NCBI RefSeq assembly: GCF_022605725.1
Contig: NC_065551.1
Location: 36,518,001 to 36,582,000, forward strand
Direction: 5' to 3'
Source: Anthonomus grandis grandis
Taxonomy: Eukaryota > Arthropoda > Insecta > Coleoptera > Curculionidae
Length of the DNA: 64,000 nt
A program made the translations under genes and the position numbers. This document shows positions 35,191 through 45,944 of the stretch, piece after piece; position 1 is the stretch's first letter; every line of letters starts with the position of its first letter. The notes beneath the pieces were generated by a model. It had not been told where the DNA came from and ran no database searches. It was given only the letters and a program-made list of their open reading frames with translations.

Positions 35191-36970
35191 CAAATATTTT
35201 TTGGCGTATGTATGCACGTCCGGGTTCCAAATCACGTTAAGTCGTCCTGAGCCCGTGCTAATATATTTTGAAAAATGTACAGCGGGCTGGACGTGTGGAC
35301 TGAAGAGGTTATGGACATTAATTTTGTTCATGGGTTACCTAACCTCCAAGTCAATTTTAAATCAATTTAGGATTTTGCAATAAAATAAACAGATTTTAAA
35401 AGAACCGACCCGAGCGGTTAAAAAACTCGTCGATAAATTCAAGAAAATCGCCGATTAATCTCAGTCAAGGATTAAATTTTTGAACGACTTAAATAATTCA
35501 AATATGTAAACGACGAAGTTCAACAGTAAAATAAAAAATGAAATTAAATGCTAACACGTTTTCCAGGCGTGTTATTAATGTGACTGCGATGCACCTTCCT
35601 GCTTCCGCTATAAATTCCCATAATAATATACATAGGTATATATGTATAATATTTTTTTTTAATTAAGTACGTCAATAGGGAATTCAAAAACCATAATGGT
35701 TTCTGATAACTAATGAAGAGAATCTATAGGGTAAACCCTAACTACTTGACCATTAGGTCAGGCAGACCACTTTAATGATAAGTTTAGAAAGGAATTTTAA
35801 TTATTGCGGTTCAGTGGCGTGTTGCTGCAATTGGTTTAATTTAAGTTGAATATAATTATTCTTGGAATCAATTATTACACTCATATTCTAGGCATTAGAG
35901 TTGAAATTTGTTGGTTTTTGAAATACCAAAAATTGTCAATAAGTTCTTTCTTAAGTAAATTACTTTTTAATTTGTATGTAAATCAGGCATCTATTGCAAA
36001 AATTAATTTCCTATCTCGTTTTGAAAAATTTGCCTTTTTAGATTAAGGGTTTTATGTGATTTTCTTCCACTAAATGGAAAATAAATGCATTTTTTTTTCT
36101 TTAGAATAGTCCTCGATATTCCAAATAAATTTTATATGAATTTATTTCTGTAGAAAAAGTACATAATTATCTACCTATCTTTGTTTGACTCATGATGCAT
36201 GCCACAAGTCTCTTAAGAATTTTTCTGTAGCATTAAAAGATTTCCAGATATTTGGTCAGTGGTGTGGCCAGAGTCAAGAAGCCTAGTCAGTTTCTATTGA
36301 GTATAAATGTCTCATTGACTCAAAAGTTTATAAAAGAAAGTCATGAAGTATCTTAAGTTTCTGAATAATGTTTCTCATCATTTGAAGTACCCATATCATA
36401 TAAATAACTGAAGATCCTGGAATAACTTTTTTATTATTTCAATAGCTTAAAATAAATGTCTGTTATAGCGAAATATTATTTAATTTAAGTCCTTGGAATC
36501 AAAATAATTGGCATTTAAATAACTAGAACATTTTTTTCAGGCTCTTGATTTTTATTAAAAACTCATTCCAGGCTTTTGATTGGGAATTTAGAAAAACCAT
36601 CATTATTTATTAATTCCTATGAAAAACCCAAAATGTAGGAATAAACTTTAAATTAATTCAAGAGTTTGTAATAAGTGTCTTAACTCGAATGCCTATGATA
36701 GACAATCATTAAGTTCCATAAGAATTTTAATTTTAATGCTTATAAAATAACTGAAAATCCTGGAATACTCTTTTAATTATTATAAAAGGTTGGAGTAAGT
36801 GTATTATTTGTTGTGAATGTGAAAATTTGTGTTTAAATGCCTGTAATAGGGCAATATCAATTCACTTAAGTCTCTGGAAGCAAAATTGAGAAAAAAAAAT
36901 ATTTTACGCCTTTGAGTTTGATGAAATTCTTAAAAAAATAATAATAGTTTAAGTTACTTAATACTAATTA
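35191..36970. other. AT-rich DNA, no gene seen
   Basis: From 36410 to 36970 there are loose repeats of the TCCTGGAATAA type. The rest is unique. The 60- to 70-codon frames at 35201 and 35846 have no family resemblance and low-complexity make-up. Confidence 0.35.
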
Positions 36971-36974
36971 CTTG

Positions 36975-37960
36975 GAAAAAAATTAAGAACAATGGTACGT
37001 TTCAAATTTTAAGTCTCTAACGTTATTGAGTCCAAAGATATGAGCTTTTGAAATTAATTTTTTTTTTATATTTTTCACTTTCCAAAACTGTTTTTTGCTT
37101 TTTCTGTTTATTTTATGGAAAAACGCTAAAGTAGGTGTCGAATTATTTTATTAGAAGAATTTGTGCTTCAAATTTCAAGTCTCTAAATTTCTTCAGTCCG
37201 GAGATATGAGCATTTTTTCCTTTTGAATTTTTTTTTTTTATTTTTTCAAATTGCAATACTCTTTTTTTACTTTTTTTGTAATTTTTGAAAAAACGCTAAA
37301 ATAGGTGTCCAATAAATTAATTTGAGAAATTTGTGTTTCAAATTTTAAGTCTTTAAATTGCTTGTATCTAGAGATATAAGCATTTTGTCCCTTTGTTTTT
37401 TTTTTACGTTTTCATCTTGCAAAACTGTTTTTCACTTTTTTTTTAATTTTTTTTATAAAAACGCTGAAGTAGGTGTCTAATGATTTTATTAGAAGAATTC
37501 GTGTTCTAAATTTCAAGTCTCTAGCTCTCTTGAGTCAAGATATATGAGCATTTTGTCCCTTTGAAATTTTTATTTTTTTTTATTTTTTCACTTTGCAAAA
37601 CTGTTTTTCACTTTTTTTATACACTTTTTAGAAAAACGCTGAAATAGGTGTCCAATGATTTTATTAGAAGAATTTGTGTTTTAAATTTCAAGTCTCTAAC
37701 TTAATTAAGTTCAGAGATATGAGCATTATGTCCTTTTGAAATTAATCGTTTTTTTTTTTATATTTTGGCACCTTGCAAAACTGTTTTTCACTTTTTCTGT
37801 CTATTTTTTGGATTTGGAAAAATGCTGAAATAGGTGTCCAATGATTTTATTAGAAAAAGTTGTATTCCAAATTTCAAGTCTCTAACTTTCTTGAGTCCAA
37901 AGATATGAGCATTTTGTACCTTCGAATTTAATTTTTTTTCAATTTGCAAGACTGTTAATT
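36975..37960 (-). repeat. ~170-bp satellite, inverted orientation, ~6 units
   Basis: The box AAACGCTGAAATAGGTGTCC, the complement of the box in the other arrays, recurs at about 37122, 37290, 37457, 37633 and 37819 (spacing 167-186). On the minus strand each unit reads CATATCTCTGAAC, GAGACTTGAAATTT, TCATTGGACACC and ATTTCAGCGTTTTT, the same subfamily as the array at 45945-49440. The units are much more diverged than those in the 15-kb array. Confidence 0.92.
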
Positions 37961-38522
37961 TCTTATATATTTACTTATCTTATATTACATTTTATTTCAT
38001 TTTTTTAAATTATATATTTTGTAATTGTCATCAAGCATTTTGTTTATCGAAGAATTAAATTAAATTTTTAGCAATTCATATATAGTCTTTATTCATATAA
38101 ATTATTTATTTTGAAACAATGAAATTACGTAATTAGTTCAACTAAATTGCCATCTTAACATACCTCAATCAGTAATTATTATAACGCAAAAAAAATATTG
38201 TTTTAAAGTAACTTTAGGACATGTGACTCAAAGCTGTAATAATTTGATTCAACTAAATGCCTTAATTTAATATTAATATTTTGGAATTACATTAAATAAT
38301 AAATGTAGTGTTAGTTTAATTTAATCATTTTTGGCATTTTATTATCATTTTTCACGTATTTACTTAAACGTTTAAACAAATAGTGGTATTTAGATATATA
38401 TGTGATTGATCCAAGGAAATTGGTCTTTTTCTACCAATACCTTTATAAGATTCATTTAAATATACATATACATTAAATATTAAATGAACGCAAAATTTAG
38501 TTATTTCAACTGGTTTCTTTTT
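37961..38522. other. AT-rich DNA, nothing seen
   Basis: Very AT-rich unique sequence between the inverted satellite and the truncated LINE. No supportable feature. Confidence 0.4.
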
Positions 38523-39660
38523 TCTATGATATAAATATTAATTTACTAAATGAAAATGTGAATACAAGAAACCTTAAAAATGTTTTAAATGTCTTCAACT
38601 TAAACAATTAATAACTGAACCTACACACCATAATTTATTGACAAATAGGTCAAGTCTTATTGATGTGATTATTTCAAGTCAAGAACTTGAAGTGATAAAA
38701 GCCGTTTCTATACCTGTGTCAAGAAGCCTAACCGACCATAATTTAGTATACGCCATATTAAATTTTCCAAAAATACAAAACAAAGTAAAACATTTAAAAT
38801 ACCGTCATTATAAAAACGGAATTTATTTCACAAACAATATTGATACAAAATTAGATATTTTTAATACGAATATATTAAATTTAATAAATAAACACGCTCC
38901 ACTTCAACAAAAATTAGTTAAAGAGAAAAATTTTATGCCCTGGATAACTGATAACATAAAACTTTTAATGCGTTTAAGGGATAAGGCACACAAGAAATAT
39001 TTAAAAAACAAAACTTTGAGTAACTTAGAATATTATAGACAGTTAAGAAATTTTATAAAACATGCTATTACACAGGGGAAAACTACTTATTTTAACCAAT
39101 TTTCTTCAAAAAAAAAGGAAAAGATTTATGGGACAATGCTAAAAAATTAAATATATCATCCAATAAGACAGTTGAAATTCCCAATGAATTATGTGATCCA
39201 GAACAGATTTGCAACTTTTTTTCATCTACTTTTCAAGCTCCTAACTCTGCGTCAGATGACAAAATCGTTTTTTATCGTTCAAATGTTAATATCAAATTAA
39301 ATTTTACGCTCATAGACGAGAATTCCCTGTTAAAGATTCTGAATCGTATATCCACTGGGGCAATTGGCGATGATAGTATATCAGTGAGGGATATTAAACT
39401 TTGCTTGCCATACTGCATTCCACCCCTATTAAATCTAATAAATTCCTGTATTTTAGAAAGTTAATTTCCATTTTCATGGAAAAAAGTATACGTGAAACCC
39501 CTAACTAAAAATACGAATCCTAAAGGACTCAAGGATCTAAGACCGATCAGTATTCTTTTAATAGTTTCTAAGCTTCTTGAAAAACATATTAATAAACAAT
39601 TGTACGACTTCCTAAACACGTCAAATTTTATCCTATCGTGCCAGTCAGGATTCCCCAACA
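38523..39660 (+). pseudogene. LINE ORF2, endonuclease end and RT start
   Basis: Frames read DINI at the start and, after a 1-base shift near 38606, QLITEPTHHNLLTNRSSLID then VIISSQELEVI, and SRSLTDHNLVYAIL, which is the C-terminal part of an APE-type endonuclease. A linker follows (PWITDNIKLLMRLRDKAHKK). After a further shift near 39110 the RT begins: SSTFQAPN, GDDSISVRDIKLCLPY, PLTKNTNPKGLKDLRPISIL, and SCQSGF just before the satellite. At least one in-frame stop occurs (about 39461). No function is possible. Confidence 0.88.
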
Positions 39661-39664
39661 TTTC

Positions 39665-40687
39665 TTTGAAGGTCGATATCTCGGCCTCTATGGGAGCTAT
39701 CGGGAAAATTTCTACGGTTTTGTCTTAGTTTCGTCGTTCTGAATCCAACGAGATCATCCGCAAGGTCGTAGCTATTCTAATAGCTGAGATATGGCATTTT
39801 TGATGCCCATTTTTGGCCTCAAAAACGAACGTCGAAAACGACTTTTTCACGATTTTCAAAGTGCTCTCATTCCCTTAGTTCTGCTTGGATCCTGTTATAA
39901 CCCGGTGTTTTCGTAATCTATGTGACCCAAATAAGACGCTGGTATACTTAGTTTGATTTCGAAAAAAATCAATTTTTGGTCAAAAAATTCGATACAGGGG
40001 GGTATACCCGAAAAATGAAAAATTCCAAACTTTGAAGGTCGATATCTCGGCTTCTATTGGAGCTATCGGGAAAACTCCAACGGTTTTGTCTTAGTTTCGT
40101 CTTTCTGAATCCAACGAGACCATCCGCAAGGTCTTAGCTCTTCTAATAGCTGAGATATGGCATTTTTGATGCCCATTTTTGGCCTCAAAAACGAACGTCG
40201 AAAACGACTTTTTCACGATTTTCAAAGTGCTCTCATTCCCTTAGTTCTGCTCGGATCCTGTTATAACCCGGTGTTTTTGTAATCTAGGTGACCCAAATAA
40301 GACGCTGATATACTTAGTTTGATTTCGAAAAAAATCAATTTTTGGTGAAAAAATTCGATACGGGGGGGTATACCCGAAAAATGAAAAATTCCAAACTTTG
40401 AAGGTCGATATCTCGGCTTCTATGGGAGCTATCGGGAAAATTTCAACGGTTTTGTCTTAGTTTCGTCGCTCTGAATCCAACGAGACCATCCGCAAGGTCG
40501 TAGCTCTTCTAGTAGCTGAGATATGGCATTTTTTATGCCCATTTTTGGCCTCAAAAACGGACGTCGAAAACGACTTTTTCACGATTTTCAAAGTGCTCTC
40601 ATCCTCTTAATTCTGCTCGGATCCTGTTATAACCCGGTGTTTTCGTAATCTAGGTGACCCAAATAAGACGCTGGTATACTTAGTTTG
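39665..40687 (+). repeat. 366-bp tandem repeat, 2.8 units, inside the LINE
   Basis: The landmark GGTCGATATCTCGGC occurs at 39671, 40037 and 40403, a period of 366 exactly. Units hold GCTGAGATATGGCATTTTT, ACGACTTTTTCACGATTTTC, CTGTTATAACCCGGTGTTTT and TCGATACGGGGGGGTATACC. The block begins at one phase and ends at another (after CTTAGTTTG), so it is not a whole number of units. It sits between QSGF and the next RT residues of the host LINE. Units are far more alike than the solitary copy at 33695. Confidence 0.95.
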
Positions 40688-41755
40688 CGCATCTGGTTAC
40701 AGCACCTCTACTTGTTTAGTAAATCTTTTAAATGATGTTCGTCACAGTGAAGATAAGAAACTAATAACTTGCCTGGCATTTCTCGATTTCAGCAAAGCAT
40801 TCGATACGATTAGCCACAATATGCTATTAGCCAAGCTTCATTACTATGGACTTTCTGATAATTCTGTAAAATTGTTCGAACAATATTTAATAGATAGATC
40901 CTTTTGTATGGAAATTGTCAGAGATTTTCAAAGCGTTCGATCTGAATTTGTACCAATTCTATTGAAAACTCGAAAATTCAACAATATGCTGATGATTCTC
41001 AAATATACACTTCATTTTCTTTAGATTATGTAAACAAAAATATTGACAAAAAAAATAAAAACAAATCATAATTTAAAACTAAACTCCTCTAAATCTTGTA
41101 CGCTATTTTTTAATGCTAAATATCAGATTTAGAGAATTAGGCAATTATTTGTTCCACAAATAGATAATATGCCTTTGGCCTCAGTTTCAGAGGTGAAAAA
41201 TTTGGGTATACTTTTTGATGATTCGCTAACATTTCAAGCACTTATTCATAATAAATTAAAAATTGCTTATATAAGATTGAAAAAACTTAATGGCTACCAT
41301 CCAAAATAAAGTATCAATTATGTGACAGTTTAATATTATCGCTATTCGACTACGGTGATGTGGTTTATGGTTCATCTTTGACGATGCAATTAGCACACCA
41401 AATACAAAAAATCCAAAACAGCTGTATGCGTTTTTCTTACAATATTCCATTTAGAGAACATATTAAACCTCATTTAAATAATAAAAATATCCTTAATATG
41501 AGTTACCGTAGAAAACTTCATTTTTATACTTTTTTACATAGAATCTTAAAAACTGGACAACCTTCATACCTTGCAGCGTGATTTAATCCATTTTTACATC
41601 AGCATCATACAGGATTTGTTAATAAATACAGGGTACCTCAACATCGCACTGCACCTTTTCAGAAATCTTTTACATTTATAGGGATTAAATTGTGGAATGA
41701 TTTACCAGATGAAGTAAAGGAATTTACTTATAAAAGACGCTAAGCAATTTCTTAT
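40688..41755 (+). pseudogene. LINE ORF2, RT core and C-terminal domain
   Basis: Resumes with ASGYSTSTCLVNLLNDVRHS, then CLAFLDFSKAFDTISHNMLL (palm motif A) and LAKLHYYGLSDNSVKLFEQY. The segment that should hold the PQGS/LGP box is missing: after SVRSEFVP the text jumps to the YADD motif (QYADDSQIY, 40985 onward), now out of frame. Then SVSEVKNLGILFDDSLTF, SLFDYGDVVYGSS, MRFSYNIPFREHIKPHL and GIKLWNDLPDEVK appear, typical of Jockey/CR1 C-terminal regions. Several stops interrupt it. Confidence 0.9.
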
Positions 41756-42094
41756 TAATGAGCAAAAATAGCTTATATTTCTTCCAAACCATGCGTGCTG
41801 TGCTGTTGTCAGATTTTCCCGCAAAAATAAAATAAAATAAGTTATAATATCCTGTAAAATTATTATATTTACTGTTAGCTGCCCTTGTTTTTCTGCCATT
41901 TGCTGTTCCATTGAAAATCTTATTGACTTATTTACTTATTTATGTATAGTTTAGGTGTTACAGGGTTACCGCGCACAAATTCACATGATTTGTGTATTTA
42001 ATTTGTGTTATCGGCCACTATGGTCGCGCTGTAGTCCTTTTTGTCCTCGGGTTATATAGTATATAGTTGTAAAATTGATTGTGTATAATTTGTA

Positions 42095-42690
42095 CAGGGT
42101 GAGTTTTTCAAAGCGCGGAGTAGTATTATGCATTGATGATATTATTTATCGATGACGTGCTCCTAGACTATTATTTGGTTAAGCATTCTTCACATTTTAA
42201 AAATATTTTGGACTATACAGAGTGCTCCGAAAAAGCAGGGCACTACAAAAGTTAATTTTTTTAAATGGAACACCCTGTATTGCAAAACATTTTTGAATTC
42301 TTTGCGTAATTACCAATCTTTTTTGATAATGGTTTAATATGCCAAAAACTAATAGTTTAGGAGATAAATCAAATTTTGTTAAAAATTTAGAATTTGCACG
42401 CATCTCTTTAATATTAAAATTTAGCACCTAAATTTTGAATACAGACTTAATTTTTATCATCAGAAGTAAAATAAAGTTACTTTGATATGCGTGCTATGTA
42501 AAATTATTCATTTTGTTATACAGGGTGTTTTTTTTGAAAGGCCAAACTTGCCCAACTTTAAATATAAAAATCTCTCTTATTTTAAATGAAACACCCTGTA
42601 TATTTTCATGTCATCTAATAGCTTACTAAAGAGCCTATAAATTTTATTAATAATATTCTGTCCCTATCTCTAATAGTTTTTGAAATATAC
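42095..42690. repeat. Left long TIR of the mariner
   Basis: Matches the right arm in inverted orientation with small differences. Contains a sub-element at about 42524-42602 that begins ACAGGGTGTTTTTTTTGAAA and ends AATGAAACACCCTGT between TA pairs, and another ACACCCTGTA word at about 42270. These look like smaller inverted-repeat units nested in the arm. Confidence 0.88.
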
Positions 42691-42787
42691 TTATATTCCT
42701 TCATTTCGTGTTATTTTTTCTTATAAAATGAAACAAATTTATGGACGTTTCTTTTTATTAAATTCACTTATTTTTATATAATAAAAG

Positions 42788-43858
42788 TTAATTTCTGTTC
42801 AACAAATGTTCAAAGATATGTCCTCCTTGTTCGATACAAATATTAATTCTTTTAATTATATTTTGTCGAACATGGTATAACATTCCTGGTGTTACGGTTT
42901 GACAGGCATCCCTAATTCTAATAATCATATCCTCCCTTGTAGTTGGTTTTGTTGCATAGACTTTATCTTTGAGATAACCCCACAGAAAGAAATCTAGCGG
43001 CTTAAGATCGCAAGACCTTGGCGGCCATGCAACAAATCCTCCGCGACCAATCCATCTTTGAGGATATTCTTGATCCAAATATTCCCTTACTGCACGATGA
43101 AAATGGGGAGGCGCACCATCTTGTTGAAACCACATACTTTGCCGTTCCTGGAGATTGACTTCTTCTAATAATTCAGGCAATTGCTGCTGTAAAAATACTC
43201 GATATGAATGCCCATTCAAAGGTTCATTAAAAAAATATGGTCCAATTATACGGTTATTATGGATGCCGCACCATACATTAAGGGACCAATGATTCTGGTG
43301 CTGAACCTCACGTACCCAATGAAGGTTCTCTGTTGCATAATAGTGCATATTATGCCTATTGACAGCACCATTGCTTTTAAATGTCGCCTCGTCGGAATAC
43401 ATAATATAGTTAACAAAATTTGGATTAAAATCAATTTTGCGAAGTAACCATTCACAAAAAGTTACACGTAGCTGAAAATCTTGATTGTGAAGTTCTTGAT
43501 GCAACTTAATGTGATATGGGTGGTATTTATATTTCCGTGTTGTCCGGTTTACCGTTGTCTGCGAAACATCAGAAAGTAAGGCTAACCTACGGCTACCAAT
43601 GTGGGGATCCTCCTCAATTTGCAAAAGAATTTCAAGTTCTTTTCCTTCATTTGCCACCCTATTAGCAACATTACGTTTTGGCAGATCCACGCTACCAGTC
43701 GTCATAAATCGGTTCATAACAACGCGAAAACTGCGGGAATCGGGTGTGCGCCGTTGAGGATATTTTTCTCTATATAGCCTTTAAGCTAGCAGACAATTTT
43801 TATTTGCTTCACCCAAAACAAAAATCATATCAATAAAATCATTTCTTGAATAATTCAT
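42788..43858 (-). pseudogene. DD41D mariner transposase with one nonsense codon
   Basis: Starting at ATG 43858 the frame reads MNYSRNDFIDMIFVLGEANK, then NCLLA and a TAA at 43783-43781, then RLYREKYPQRRTPDSRSF and a continuous run to 42788. The total is 356 codons with the stop counted, a normal mariner length. The N-terminal part is a DUF4817-like helix-turn-helix. Catalytic motifs: IMYSDEATF (first Asp), WFQQDGAPPHF (second), and SCDLKPLDFFLWGYL (third). Forty-one residues separate the second and third Asp, the DD41D class. A later ATG at 43717 could give a 309-residue protein lacking the first DNA-binding helix. Apart from the single stop the frame is intact, so the element is young. Confidence 0.9.
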
Positions 43859-44075
43859 TTTTAATATTGAAAACGAATATCTAAAAAACACCTTAAAACA
43901 AATCTAACTATTAATCTCTATTTAACTAATGTAACTGTCTTTTTGTTATTGAGATTTTTTTCATTTGTTTCCATGGCGCCTTGATGGAGACATAAAAAAT
44001 ACGAGGTGCTTCAAAACTTTAAGTCGGCATTGTCAGTTTTTACAGGAGAAAAACAGAAAAATCCATGATATCTCA

Positions 44076-44660
44076 AAAACTGTTAGATATAGAGATAGGA
44101 CATTATTAATAAAATTTATAGGCTCTTAAGTAAGCTATTAGATGACATGAAAATATACAGGGTGTTTCATTTAAAATAAGAGAGATTTTTATATTTAAAG
44201 TTGGGCAAGTTTGGCCTTTCAAAAAAAACACCCTGTATAACAAAATGAATAATTTTACATAGCACGCATATCAAAGTAACTTTATTTTACTTCTGATGAT
44301 AAAAATTAAGTCTGTATTCAAAATTTAGGTGCTAAATTTTAATATTAAAGAGATGCGTGCAAATTCTAAATTTTCAACAAAATTTGATTTATCTCCTAAA
44401 CTATTAATTTTTGGCATATAAACCATTATCAAAAAAGATTGGTAATTACGCAAAGAATTCAAAAATGTTTTGCAATATAGGGTGTTCCATTTAAAAAAAT
44501 TAACTTTTGTAGTGCCCTGCTTTTTAGGAACACCCTGTATAGTCCAAAATATTTTTAAAATGTGAAGAATGCTTAACCAAATAATAGTCCAGGAGCACGT
44601 CATCGATAAATAATATCATCAATGCATAATACTACTCCGCGCTTTGAAAAACTCACCCTG
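44076..44660. repeat. Right long TIR of the mariner
   Basis: Inverted partner of 42095-42690. Begins at the inner side with CTCAAAAACTGTTAGATATA, carries the mirrored ACAGGGTGTTTCATTTAAAA sub-element near 44157, and ends CAAAGCGCGG's complement plus CTCACCCTG. Small differences between the arms show some ageing since insertion. Confidence 0.88.
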
Positions 44661-44714
44661 TATATGTGTATATTGGGCAAATAAAGAAGTTTGATTTGAT
44701 TTGACTTGATATAA

Positions 44715-45389
44715 AAAATTAAAAGCCCACTATAAGACTTTATAGACTTTCTAGTTCTGTTTTTCTCTTAGTAACCGCATAATGAGTGTGAACCAGTGGG
44801 TATAATAGACCGACCAAAGACGCAACGCATGGATCATTCAATTTATATCCGTATTTATAGTCTATAGTGACATAACATTGCAGTTTAATAAAACCGAAAT
44901 CTAATAGTCGTGCTACGCTACTGGCGAGTACCACGATAAACCGACATGTTTTAGTACCACTGACGGATTATAACAAAATATACGAAAGCAGCTGAACAGA
45001 ACGAAGACACACACACGCATACACTCGGTGGCCGCTTTTGCCTGGTTTTTGCGTCCGGGTCTCTTGACTTAAAAATGAAATTTTACACTGCGGGCATGTG
45101 TTAAATATTTGGTTACTTTTACGATTATAAACATTTGAATATTTCGCGTTTATTAAACAAACGAGCGAAAGTTTCATACTACTTATACACACACCTACAT
45201 AATTCGGTTCGGTTACGGGTTACAATATTAAGGCGAAAAGTTGCAATAATTGTTTTTTTTTTCTTTTTTATTTGTGGGTTGCCAAAGTAGCACGGTTACA
45301 GAAAATGCCATTATTTATCAATTTGTAATTACTTATTTATTTTTTCTTGTTCGGAGTTATTCGGGTCGAGTTACGCATGAGGCGCAGTC
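44715..45389. other. Unique DNA, possible upstream region of the exon at 45390
   Basis: From about 44800 the sequence becomes less AT-rich with several CpG (CGGTGGCCGC, GCGTCCGGGTC near 45030-45060). It could contain a promoter and 5' UTR for the exon beginning 45390. No TATA plus initiator pair could be fixed. Confidence 0.3.
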
Positions 45390-45573
45390 ATGTCAGTGCT
45401 GAATGATAAAAAAAGTGTCCCCGATAGGAGTAAACTGTTGAGTTTTGAGTTTATGGAACAAACGAGCGTCGAAGAGGAGGAGGGAACTTTCAGTTCCGTT
45501 TTAAATTCACCCGCGATCACTTGCTCACCCTCACCCTGCGTTTTTCGGGAGGACGATCATGGGATTGTTAAAG
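45390..45573 (+). CDS. Candidate first coding exon, unrecognised
   Basis: ATG at 45390 opens 61 codons: MSVLNDKKSVPDRSKLLSFE, then FMEQTSVEEEEGTFSSVL, NSPAITCSPSPCVF and REDDHGIVK. The frame ends at GTTAAAG followed by GTATGTTAG, a good donor (exon end 45573, one base left over). Composition is protein-like: acidic cluster, Ser/Pro-rich part, balanced codons, higher GC than the surroundings. A stop follows soon after the donor, as expected for intron sequence. I do not recognise the protein. The rest of the gene would lie beyond the satellite at 45945 or outside the window. Confidence 0.5.
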
Positions 45574-45944
45574 GTATGTTAGGAAACTAAAAAAAAAATA
45601 ATTTTCTCTGCTTTGAAATCACGGAAAAACAATTATTTAATTTACAAAAAGCTATTTAAGAATATATACTACATCTAAGCTTATTTACTTCGACGAGGCT
45701 TCATATAATTAGGATTAAACTTCACTTAGGTAAGTTCGTTTAATCGTTATAGTCACCGTTTAAAATAACTTCAGTCTATTATTACTCAACCAAAATATTT
45801 ATTGGAAGTTGCGGCAGTGAAATAGGTTTGTGTCGTTGCCAAATTGTGCAGGTTTCCTTTAAATTTGCTACGGTTTTTATTTACTAGATTTAAAAAAAAA
45901 AAATTAATTTAGCTCTGGAAATTTAAATGATTTTTTTTTTGAAA
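45574..45944. other. Presumed intron start, AT-rich
   Basis: Sequence after the candidate donor. No repeat or coding signal until the satellite begins. Confidence 0.3.

Larger units (their letters stand above)
42095..44660 (-). mobile_element. 2566-bp mariner with ~590-bp terminal inverted repeats
   Basis: The ends read CAGGGTGAGTTTTTCAAAGC at 42095 and its complement ending at 44660, flanked by TA (42093-42094, 44661-44662). The inverted repeats extend to about 42690 and 44076, nearly 600 bases per arm, far longer than the usual 20-30 bp of mariners. Each arm contains further ACAGGGTGT/ACACCCTGT pairs. One transposase frame lies between the arms. The insertion is in the 3' UTR of the LINE. 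Confidence 0.92.
38523..44714 (+). mobile_element. Degenerate Jockey/CR1-like LINE with two insertions
   Basis: A 5'-truncated non-LTR retrotransposon. It starts inside the endonuclease domain (about 38523) and ends with a 3' tail built on TTTGATTTGATTTGACTTGA near 44714. The continuous LINE is broken twice: by a 366-bp-unit satellite block (about 39665-40687) inside the reverse transcriptase, and by a complete mariner (42095-44660) in the 3' UTR. Bases on either side of each insertion join sensibly, CAGTCAGGATTC to GCATCTGGTTAC and TATAATTTG to TATGTGTATATTGGG. The order of events is therefore LINE first, then the two insertions. Confidence 0.88.
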
